A stretch of 26,893 nt of DNA from Acanthaster planci. Taxonomy: Eukaryota; Echinodermata; Asteroidea; Valvatida; Acanthasteridae. The DNA lies in NCBI RefSeq assembly GCF_001949145.1, contig NW_019091362.1, positions 7,565,915 to 7,592,807 on the forward strand, written 5' to 3'. A program made the position numbers and the translations under genes. The notes beneath the pieces were generated by a model, which worked only from the letters and a program-made list of their open reading frames with translations, made no database searches and was not told the origin of the DNA. Of this stretch, positions 9,901-21,900 are shown piece by piece. How positions within the stretch are numbered: the first letter of the stretch is position 1; every line of letters starts with the position of its first letter.

Positions 9901-12900
9901 GATTGTTTTGTCATATTGTGCTTGTAAGTCAACAAGATAATAGAAATATATCACACCACAACCTAAACATTATCCTAACCCCTGTACGGAAGCCTAGATG
10001 GGACATATTTTCTCATCCCTTCAGGTCCTTACATCTTCCAGCTGTCGTTGCAGCCTCTCCTTATCAAGACTGAGCTGACTGTTGGTGACTCGCAGCTTCT
10101 CCGTGGACTCCACCTCCCTCTTCAGCTCCTGCCTCAGCCGGTTGTTCTCTGACACGGCCTTGGCCACGCCCTTCTGGGTGCTCTCGTAGCGGGTGCTCAG
10201 CTGGCCGCCCACCTGCCGCTTGAGCTTATCTAGTTCCGTCTGGTTGGTCAGATGGACGAGATCAAAGAAATCAATTCTTAAATGAGCTTCTTCCACCAAG
10301 ATTGCTTAAGCTTGTGAAATACGAATTTGTCATAGTTATGCAACAGAGTACATTGTTTGAATTTCAGAAGGAACACTGCGCTACGACTTTCCATAAGATG
10401 AACAATTTCCAGCACTTTTTTCTCGGCATTTGCTGAGCATTTTGATTAACCATTTCATGTAAAACCATCAATCCCAATATTTTGTCCCACAAGTGCTATT
10501 CAAAGTTTTGGGGGAACGGTTTGAAAGCCTTTTGGTTGGTTTTCATTGTGTCAAAAGCAATATGCGATAAACGAGTTAAACCACAATTTACCCATTCTCA
10601 TAAAGGCCATTTTTAATTCCATAGAATTTGTTGGCACATGTACTGAACATTGGTAAGAATGTCATCAAATATTGTAAGCACTTGGAGACTTTCCAAACAT
10701 TTTGAGCAACTGAAATGGTTTAGAACTGAAGAACGGTCAACAAATTCAACTTGCCTTCAGTTTCTGATTTTCCTCTTTCAGTCCGTGAATTTCGGTCTGG
10801 ACCGTGACCCCCGGCGCTTTCTTGAGTTCTTCATTCTCCCTCTGCACACGCTCGACGACCTTCTTCATCAGGCCGATGGTGCGTTCCAGCTCAGGAACCG
10901 ACTTACCACTGGAACCCAGCGACTGCATTAGTAAACAAAGGAAACGCTGCTTGTTGAATTATAAAGGTGATCATCAATGGGCAACTTTGGGAAGCGCATG
11001 CCGACTGCCATTACATTTACACAGAGACCCGTATTCATAATTTTTGGGTACACAATTCAAGTTGGAATTTTTACATGTGAATAAGAACAATATTTTTGAG
11101 ATTTTTGTATTTCTGCACTGTAATAGAGAATAGATACATATTAACAGCAGGAACAAGATATTGAGTTTCTTTCTTGTAATTCCTAGTCATTACTGGACTG
11201 AAGCTTCATTTTTAATTCGCTGAGACCCTAATGCGCCCTAATTCAAGCAGAGACCGAACAAGTACCAAACCTTGCCAATTTTTTCCTTCTGCCAATAGGA
11301 AACCTTGACGGGTCTGTTTAAATCGTGAACATTAAAGCTGGGTCTCCTTCTTATTCAGGGCTAGTTATCTCTGCATTCCTCATCAGAATGTTCCTCAGGC
11401 TTTGTGCATGAGGGGCTACGTGTCTGCCTAATCACCATGACCACCAAGACTCCCCCGCTATACCTTCTTGAGTCCCGCGGCCGAGCCAGAGGCGGCGGCA
11501 GAGGGCAGACGGCCCCTCCCCTTCTCTCTCTCTTGCTCCAGGTCAGCCTTCAACGCCTGGTTGTACCTCTGCAGGTCCTCCACGCGTTGCCTGAGCCTGG
11601 GCAGGTCTCGCTTGGCCTGCTCGGCGTCAAACCGCAGCTCTAGGTTCTCCTGGGACAGCTCCAGGATCTGTCTCTGCAGCTCCTGCTCTCGTTCTGGTTC
11701 AGCGGTCACCCCTGCACCTGGCACACTTCCTGACTTTTTTTTTATTTTCAAACATAAAAAATTTTTCATTAGAATGTCAGAACTCAATATTGTCATCTGC
11801 TTCCTTTTTGTATTTAGTGGTCAAAACAGGACAATTTGGGAAAGTGACATAGAAGTGACTGTTTGGTAGTTTTGTCCTTTATTGAAATATATAGGGGAAA
11901 AAACCAATATAAATGTCACATTTCCCAAATGCCCAAAAAAATTAAATTACAAAAATGACTAACTTTCGCTGAGGTTGATAAGAATTACTGTAACTCTAGC
12001 CACCACCCCCCCCCCGGAATTCAATGCAAAAATAGCCTGTGTGAAATATTCTGGCAGTTTGTCTTTTGTTTCTTCTTTTATAACTATTCAACAGGGCAAA
12101 TATAAATAAAAGGAATATACAAAAATACTCCCCGCATCCGATACAATAAAATAACTGTCACAGTTGTCTGCCAATACCTCAGTAGTTTGAGCCAGCCGCC
12201 GGGCCATCTGGCGTTCCATCACGTCCAATTTCTCTGTCAACTGTCTGTTCTGCTGCTGTACCTCCTCAAGGAGTGCACCTTGGCCTAAGGCTTGCTGGCG
12301 TTTCAACGATGATACCTAGCTCAACAAAACAACAAGGACTTTTTGTGGCAAATGTAATCACTGCGGTTTCAAAGTTTCAACCGAGGAGAGATGCGCTCAG
12401 TTGAGTATAATGTTCCATGAAAACCTTCTATCTTTCCTTTAAAACTCACAAAATTACTCAAAAAGTTGAGCAAAGGATGAAAAATACAGGCAAGGCAAAA
12501 TTCCTGCTCTTCGTGCGAAATCAGATGTATCAACTGTCCTTCATCAGCCATTGAGGGATTTTACAATCACCTCTTCTTCCAGCTCATAATTCTGTCGTTT
12601 CACTTCCTCAATGGCTGGGTCAGAGGTCACTGTCTTCTTTGTTGCCTCCAGTTTTGTGGATGTAGTAGGCTTGATCCTCTCCGCCCTGCATTAATAACAA
12701 AAGCATTTCCCCAGACTACTGTCATAACTTCTATCAGCTTAACCTTGCCCCAGCACAATAGAAGCCTGGAGACCCAACCTGATATTATACAGTTCACAGG
12801 GAGGATAGAAATACGTATATGACAGGCCTAGCTCAGAATGCCAAGCCTACTGATCTAGATATATGCATCAAGATATGTGCATCTAAATATTCAAATTAAG

Positions 12901-15900
12901 TTGAACTCGGGTCAGGGGTCATCAGGATATAACATTCTGGTACGGTCGAGTCATCCCAATGTCTAGGTATGATTTTACACACTAAAATCTTGTACGTCTA
13001 ATTTTAAAGTTTGAGATGAGAGAGACCTGGACCCGTCTCACCTATTGAGGGCCTCCTTCATCATCTTTTTAGCCTTCTGTAGCTGTTCAATCTCCTTGTC
13101 TCTGTCCTTCAGTTTGTTGCGGAGACTCTCCACTCTCTTTTCCCACTTCTTTCCTTCCTCCCACTTGGCCACCTCTGCAGCACTCTGTCAACAAATCAAG
13201 ACAAAGGAAATTGACCAAAATGATCAAATGATATTTCATTACTTGCCAGTAGCTTTGAATCGTGGGTTATTAATTGAAGTTTTCAACATATTTCAACAGC
13301 ATGGCATTAATTTCTTTTTTAAGGTATCTCAATCAGATAGATTGTAATCATGCCATGTCTCCTTTAACCGAGGCTCATGCTGTTGGATGTTGTCTGAAAT
13401 CTCCTCAAAATTTAAAAGCAAGGTTCATCGAGAACAAAGCAGTTGACATCACGTCAGCTCAAACGTGCTCAGTGCATGAGTTGGTGTATGACTATGCTCA
13501 TAGGCCAACCTCGCACGTATTGATGTTCTTCAGTGACCTAAGACACATTCCATTTTGAGACTGCGCTGTTGAAATATTAAACTGGCTATGAACGACAATC
13601 ATCTTGCAAGATAAATATAGTTTTAAAAAGACACCCACTACTACCTGCTCCTTCTTAAGGTCAGAGGTTGCTCCTTTGACATCTGACCCCTTTGTTTGTT
13701 GGAGCTGTTCCTCCAGAGATTGGATCTGTTTCTTGAGCCTGTCTACCTCGGCAGAGGGCCCCCTCTCTGGCTCTTCAGCCTGAAGGAGAAGGGAACAAAA
13801 TTAAGTGGGAAAAAGTATGGAACTGAAAACTCCCATCTTAGACCACCTACAACATCGTGAAACAAACTAATGATAAAGAATTTCTTCAGAAATTACAGTA
13901 TAAAAACAAAGTAGTCCTCAAAACTTGAAACGACACAATAAAACCTGAAAACAAAGGCACAAAGACATATTCAACTTAATCTTTAAAAAAGCATGGAGTG
14001 GATAACATACTTATATTTTAAAAAAAATGTCTTTTTGAAAAAAAAATCTGTTGCCTTTTTGTTCCCAAAAAATTTTAATTTTGGTCCTTTTAAATTGCTA
14101 TGGATAGAATGTCCTTTTAAATCTAAAGCCTTCTCATTAATTACGACGATTGTCAACAGTATCAATAATTCCCCATTCATTTAACTGCTTTGAAGTAACA
14201 ATTCCGTAGTTTCGGACCTTATGACCTCTGGTCTGCGCTTCCATCTTCTGCTGAAGTTTCTTGTGTTCTTCTTGCAGTTTGAGCCACGCTGATGACTTAG
14301 TTTCTAAATCCTACAAAAGAATGCCACAAAATCAGAGAACAAATTCTATCTTTGCTACAAGGTAATCAATGATTGCTGTGGTCAAGACTGCTTCCATAAC
14401 CTTCTCCAAATATTTATCTAGTGAGACCGACAGTTCAGTTTGTAGTTTGAGAATGGATTCACAGGCAAGGGTGAGATTGGAAGAAAAAGAAATATCCGCA
14501 AAATAATAAGTAAGGTCTACGGTATCTACTTTGTGTTTGCCTATCAGCACCCCTTAAACATTTCTTGTGTTCTACGTCAACTTTTATACATAAAACAACT
14601 TATCAGTAAACTATGGGTTTTCTATATTTTAAAAGAGATTATTTGACAAATCCTGAAATCAATGAAATCCTGATGAAAAATCCTCCAACAAGGGAAAATA
14701 TTAACAAATGTAAAGTACACAATACTTTGACCTTTAAGATATGAAAGTACTGTGTTTTTATGAGTCAAATTAAACAGTCATGAAAACTAGATCCTTAAAA
14801 GGTCTTCAAAACCTCTTGGTAGCACATCAAATCTAAGACTCACATGACATTTCACATTTAACTGAACACTGACTTGAAAGTCAGTGTTTCCCGACCCATG
14901 TCACCAAACAGCAAATATTTACAATTGAGGTAAAATAATCCTGAGCCATGCCCTTTTAGTAGATCCCTCTAGTTATCGTCAAAAGAGAGAGAGAGAGAGA
15001 TGTGTCGTTTTACCTCTTTGAGTTCCTGAACTTCGCTGCTGAATGCAGAGCACTGTGCTTTCTGCTTCTTCAATTCCTTCTTGGCCCTGTCCAGCTTATC
15101 CCTTGTCTCTTCCAGCTGCTCCTGTGGTGGAAGGAAACCATTCTTATGGCTTGGAGACACTAAACACTGGAGGGATCAGCTGATGAGACCTCTTTCACCC
15201 AGTTTCCAGGTCAAAAAAAGTAAAAGCTTAATTGATAACTTTTCCCCAAATACTACAATAGTGCTGTACCGCCGCTCCAGTCAGTCCTAGATTGGCATAT
15301 ACACCCAGGTTTTTGGTCAAGGACACCAGACAAGAACCATGTACAAGCATGTACTGTGTGGTCAGAATCATACTCATCAAGTCGAAATGGCAGCTAGCAT
15401 TAAACCTACCAAATGTATTACAGAGGGGCTCTGCCCATAACCCGTCCTGATTTCTGCATTCTGTACTCCAGTTCCAATGTTATCAATTTCTCTGAAAACT
15501 GGCACTAATTGGAATTAGTAAAAGGTAGAGGGGAAACAGTTTGATCCCAGGATTGCCTTTCTTGATGCCTCTTTCTGGAAATGGTAACTCAACTTTGTAG
15601 ATGAAAGCTCCACGGGGCATCATTTCTTCCAAATATCCACCAAAAAGGTTTTTGTTGTTTGTGCCCTTAAATGTTTGTCAAAAGGTTCTGTGTCTCTGTC
15701 TTGTTACTTTACCTTGATGTGCTTAGTCTCCTTCTCCAGCAGTTTTTGCACATTGATCTGTTGCTCTTGTTCCTCTGCATTAGCCTTGACATTTTGTTGG
15801 GCGGTGTCCACCATGTCAGCTCTCAACTTCAGAAGTGCCTGACTCAGAGACTACAAGATCGCAAGACGAAAAAAAAAATCAGAAATCAGTGAACAACACA

Positions 15901-18900
15901 AAGATTGAATGAATTACATTCGAACCTTGCTAAATAGTACCAGACATCACACGCAAAAGGCATTTTTAGAAACAATGAATTTTTAAGGTGAAGACTACAT
16001 TCTTATTTCTAAGGATGTTTTACAAGATATTACATTTTTGTGCATAAAAGAAATTTGAATAAAATTATTTTTTTTAAAACTGTACGTAAAATATTCTCAA
16101 AACTGACAGCTGATAACAAAACTGTGAAGGAATCTACATGATTTAACAAGAGCAAAATTTTGTAGTTCAAAGTTCACTAAAAATAGAACAGGACAGTGTG
16201 CCTTTAACTGTCGGAACATTAAACATGATTTTTTTCTTCCTTTGACATCGTGAATTATATAAAACAGCAGCTGGATGCATGAATGCTTTAAATATGCCTG
16301 GAACCTCGTTACCTTGTGTTGTTTCTCCTTCAGTGCCAAATCGTGTTTTAGTCTCTCCACCAGAGCTTTCATGGTTGTGGTGGGAGCTCTGGCATTGGCT
16401 TCTCGCTGGGCTTCAAGGTCAGTCTGTAAGTTCTTTATCTGAAATATGGCGTACACAGAGACTTTAATCAGCCAATCAGCATTACCCTGCTCGCCTCTCC
16501 TTTTCCTCACGGACTTTGTATTCATCAAAAGAATTATTCTTCCACAGGGGAATCTTTTAAATCATAGCGCCACTGCTGTGGTTGCGTCCATCACAAGTCC
16601 CTGTGACCCTGTCACCAGTCATCCTGTCTTTAAACCAAGCCACTAACTATCCAAACGGAGTGTGACAAAAGCACACCCTGATACTTATGGCTGGTCTCAT
16701 GGAAGGACCTGTGACTGGACCGGTGAAGGGATTTGTGAAAGGACTTGTAATGTTTTCAACTACAGTACTGCCTGACGTCCCTTCCCATACCCTTGAAAAT
16801 CCATCAAGAAGCTGTGAAAGGTATTACAGGATTGGGGAGGTAAGAGAGGCACTGACAGAGACACCGCCTGATTTCCATTAACTGTACAAACTCGTGACAT
16901 GAAGTCAGAATCTTTTTTAAAAAAACAAACGTTACCTCTTCTTCTTTTTCCTGTATTAAAGTCTTCAAACTGCTGATTTCGCCTTCCAGACGAGTCACTT
17001 CACCTTTGTGCCCTTCCATCAATCTGACGGGGAGGGGACCAAAAAGTAACCATCAGTTTTACAGACAAAATTCAAAGATTTCTGGGAAATTTGTGAAACT
17101 GACTGTAATCAATGGGATCTGAAGGGACATAATATGTTTTTGGAGGGAGGGGATTCACTTGAACAAAGACACAAACAGCCAACACCAAGCCAGATAATTC
17201 AGTTGTTGAAGTGCTCATATGCCATCCTGCAGGCTACAAAGTCCAGTCAATTTCTTTCCCCAACGGACATTTAAAAATACTGACAAAAAAATACTGACTA
17301 ATACTCAGCCTGCCAGAATGAATCCTAAGTCAGCAAAAATACTAGCAAGTGGCAGACCATGAAACAAATTTTAAGAAAAACCAACATGAACTGAACTTTA
17401 TATCCACAAGTCTGTATTAAGACTCAGTTTTGCAGAATCTGTGACATTACTACTTGTGTCCAGGGATCTGTATAATAAAATCTGGACTTGCAATGTACTT
17501 AATCAGCTTATAGAGTCATTGAATCCGCTCGCAGCCATTTTACCGAGCCGAATACAAACCTTTCCTGGCAATGCCCGCCTTTGTTCTTCCTGACGTCAAT
17601 AGAAGGGAGCCAACCCACGCATTTGTATTCGGCTCAGTAAAATGGCCGCTGGTTGGCTTCTTCTTCATACAAAGGCGTTGCAAGTCCAGGTTTTTATATA
17701 CGTCCGTGCTTGTGTCATGAAAGCTCCTGACTACGCTTGTATAACGCTCTGTACACAAATATCCCTTCAATGGTGACAAACAGAAAGACTTAGGTACTGT
17801 GTCTACGATGTCCACTCTGATAGGGTCAATATTTATGAAGACACTCATGTACACTGAGTGTCAGATGGATGCTAACAAGCAAAGCATACAGAGTGTGTCA
17901 TCCTGTAAGAGACTACTGATAGGAAAGACACTTCACTCTCTTGTTCGCAAATGGAGCCTATGGAGTATCAAAGTGTGACGTCATTTCCAACCAAGACGGG
18001 CAGTGCACTTTGGCACTCTATAGGACCCAGACAGTCAGAATGCTGAAGAACATTCCAACAAGATCACGGCTTCTTTCAATCATGGACACCCGCCGTTCTG
18101 AATGAGAAAGGTCTGTGAGTGTGGGTACATGGTAATGGCATATGTGTATGTGAAATGGGAATAGATCAAATTCCCACAAGGACTACACAAAGTTCCCTCA
18201 TGGAGCATTCCAATGTGAGTAGGAACCGTTTGTCCTTTGAGACGCTCCCTTCCAAATGTCTTGACACAGCGGCTCGGCTTGCTGCGACCTGCCCCCTCAA
18301 CGTACCTGACCTTCTCTGCCTTGTGCTCCTGCACCTTGCGTTCCAGCACCCCTTTCCACTTGCTGGTCTCGGTGTGGGCGGCCTTCAGCTTGATGGACAT
18401 GGCTGACAGGGAGTTGTCCTGCTCCGCCAAGAGATCCTCCAGCTCCTGCAGGCGAGCCAGCTGTTTGTTGGTGGGCACGGGGGGTCCCGGCTGATTCACC
18501 AGGGTCTGGTGGTCGGGCAGAGAGGAAAGAGGGTAAATTCATCAGAAGAGAGTGAATTTGTATTAAATTTTGTGATATGCTGTGATATGGCTGATTTGAT
18601 TGATCTGTAATTATAACTTCACAGATATTGCCAGAATGATCACCTACTACGTGGACAAGGTACGCAGTGCACTGACATGGTAAATAGGCTTGTTTTCTGA
18701 TGACGTCACACATTGTTTACAAGTGCACTTTCTTACTGGAGCCAGGTGAGACGACGGATTCCAACCTCCATAGGAAAGTGTTAAATGTAAACAGATTAAC
18801 ACCGTAAGTACATAGGCCAGCTGAGTCTCAGGAAATGTCTCCTCTACCCACCTGTCCAATGGACAGGACAAATCTATTTTGGAAAGGCAGTTTTTGCTTG

Positions 18901-21900
18901 CTGAAACATTTAGCCTTGCCCATTTTGTTCCACAAACCTTCAATAATGGTGGGAAAAATAGTTTTTGTATCTCCTCCCAAAATACTGTGCTCAATGGAAG
19001 CCCAGGCTCATGTTGTGGTAAGTATCAATTTGAAGCATCTCGGTTAGAAATGAGCAGGCAGTTTCTCAGTATTCCCTGAGAGAAGACAGACGGACAGTTG
19101 ATCCTTGATGAGACCTTAGTCTTGGCTCGGGCAATCACTGAACCCATGATGGACACACTTAGGGGTTTTAACCAACAGAGATAAAATGCTAGCCTCACCT
19201 GGGCAGCCTGCTTGAACTTGCTGAACGCAGAGTCTGACTGACCATGCAGTTTCATCTGCAGGGAGTGCATGTCTTCCAAATGTTTCTTATGCTCAGCTGC
19301 CGATTCCTGAAATGGCCAACAAAGAGGGAAATAATACGACACTCCAGAGAGCAATTGGAGCCATTCAGTAGAGTGTCTTTTTCACTGCTCTGAAAATTCT
19401 TTCGTGATACAAGTCTATGTAGTACAGCTGAAACAGTGTGTTGTAACTTTGCATGGAGCACGTTAATATTCCCATTCCCTCTAAAATGAACCAAAAACCA
19501 CTGAAAGTATTAATATTTCCATGCATTCACGAACCAGGAATTAATTAGTATCAGTGAAAGAACGTATCAAGCTCTTGCCCTTCATGAACACACCTGCCGT
19601 GCTTCTTCCAAAAGTCCCACATATTTCTGCAGTCCTTCCTCTTTCTTCTGTAAACGAGCCTGTTGCAAAACAGAAGAATAAAAAAAATGTATATTCTATG
19701 TCTTCACAACCTGTTTTAGCAGCTCTTCAGTTTAAACCCAGCAATGTCCATTATATTCATAGTTTTCATGACATAAAAAGGTGGCCGGGGTCTCCGAACT
19801 CGGACAAAGGAAACAGGGCCCTGTAACAAAAGAAATGGCTGAAATACTCGGGCGTCAATGAAGGTTACCTGTCAACTTAGAGTAGTGCCTAAAGATTACT
19901 TGGTGCGGCTATAAACGACTGTTAAATGAAATGACAAATTTTGAAGGATTTTGAAAACGGAAAAAATGATGGTCATGCAGGCCCAGCATCATCAACATTG
20001 GAAAATGCCCCGGCATGAAGTGGTTAAAAATGTCACAAAAATAGGAAATCTCCAGTCAAGATTTGTTTTAAAAGTATTCACCTGTACGTCTTTTATATAC
20101 AACCGGGCAACCTTGAGGGCCTACATGCTTTGCCAAGATCTAAAGCCAGGACTAACCTGTAGGCCTTCTATCTGAGTCTGGGCCACCTTCAGCACCTGCT
20201 TGCTTAGCCCGAATCTAAAGCCAGGACTTGCCTGAAGTCCTTTTATTTGAGTCTGGGCCACCTTGAAGGTCTACATGCTTTGCCTAGATCTAAAGCTAGG
20301 ACTCACCTGTAGGCCTTCTATCTGAGTCTGGGCCACCTTCAGCACCTGCTTGCTTAGCCCACATCTAAAGCCAGGACTTGCCTGAAGTCCTTTTATTCGA
20401 GTCTGGGCCACCTTGAAGGTCTACATGCTTTGCCAAGATCTAAAGCCAGGACTCACCTGTAGGCCTTCTATATGAGTCTGGGCCACCTTCAGTACCTGGT
20501 TGCTTAGCCCAAATCTAAAGCCAGGACTTGCCTGAAGTCCTTTTATTTGAGTCTGGGCCACCTTGAAGGTCTACATGCTTTGCCAAGATCTAAAGCCACG
20601 ACTCACCTGTAGGCCTTCTATCTGAGTCTGGGCCACCTTCAGCACCTGCTTGCTTAGCCCAAATCTAAAGCCAGGACTTGCCTGAAGTCCTTTTATTCGA
20701 GTCTGGGCCTCCTTGAGGGCCTACATGCTTTGCCTAGATCTAAAGCCTGGACTAACCTATAGGCCTTCTATCTGAGTCTAGGCCTACTTCAGCACCTGCT
20801 TGCTTACCCCAAATCTAAAGCCAGGACTTACCTGAAGTCCTTTTATTCGAGTCTGGGCCACCTTGAAGGTCTACATGCTTTGCCAAGGATCTAAAGCCAG
20901 GACTCACCTGTAGGCCCTCTATCTGAGTCTGGGCCACCTTCAGGGCCTGCTTGTGCTCACAGGTCTCTTCCAGAGCTTTGAAGCGGACTCCCTGGGCCAT
21001 GCCGTCCTTAATGATCTCATCCCTTTCTGAGGAGGCCGGGAGACGAAGGCGCAGTTCATTGATGATCTTGTCTCGCTGGAGGAGGTTGTCCTCCGTCTCC
21101 TTGAGCTGCGTCTCCGTTTCTGCCAGTTTCTGATTGGAGGACCAACGATAAGCAAAATTTGAGCTTTTCTACAGCCAACACACTGTCATGAGCAGGCATT
21201 TCATAGTGAGAATGGCTTGGGTATAGCATTACACGAATGCAAGGTTTACATGTTTGAACAACTTCAGCAATCTGCAATTCCAAGACCAAGTTTTGGTATA
21301 TCGGTAGCAGGTACTTGCTCTTCCACTGAGCCAAATGTCGATGCCAATGGGAGTATAATCAGATAGTGCTCGCTACCTTCTGCAGGGCTGTGTTCTCTGC
21401 CCTCACATCCAGGATGGTCTTGATGTGGGTCTTGATGGACCTGATAGCATGCTCCAGCTGGCTGGATATGGGCAAGCTTGGGTCGGGCAATGATCCTGTG
21501 GCCTCCTCAAACTGAGAACGGAAAACAAAGTGAAATAGAGGAAAACATGTACTCCTGCACCGTAGTTGCGGGGACATAGACTCGACAATTCACCTATTTT
21601 GTGGGGACCGAAAATGTTGTGGGGACTCAGAAATGTCCCCACAACTCGGTCAAACTTCCCTAACAAAAGAATTTGTTCCCTGAACGCGGTGAATGTCTAC
21701 TTATCATATCCCATTGACTTAAGGATAGATGCCACTTTAACAGTACTCCTGCACATGTCAAATTCCTGAGAAAAATATCACCAAACAATACTGAAAGAAA
21801 ACTGCGTAAGCCACAAAATGATCTGAGCCTCCACAATATCAGGAACTCATGAATATTCACGGCAAGTGCTTGACCTTTGAAAATCGTGCATATTCAGAGC

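Noticed and set aside
20041-20960. Regular repeats as a CRISPR array
   Set aside because: Units are contiguous with no variable spacers, and the context is a eukaryotic intron. They derive from an exon end.
20815-21000. ORF extending CEP290 exon 20908-21129 into the array
   Set aside because: The conserved protein continues with ARLQKKEEGLQKY from 19659, so splicing at 20908 is required. The extension is intronic read-through.
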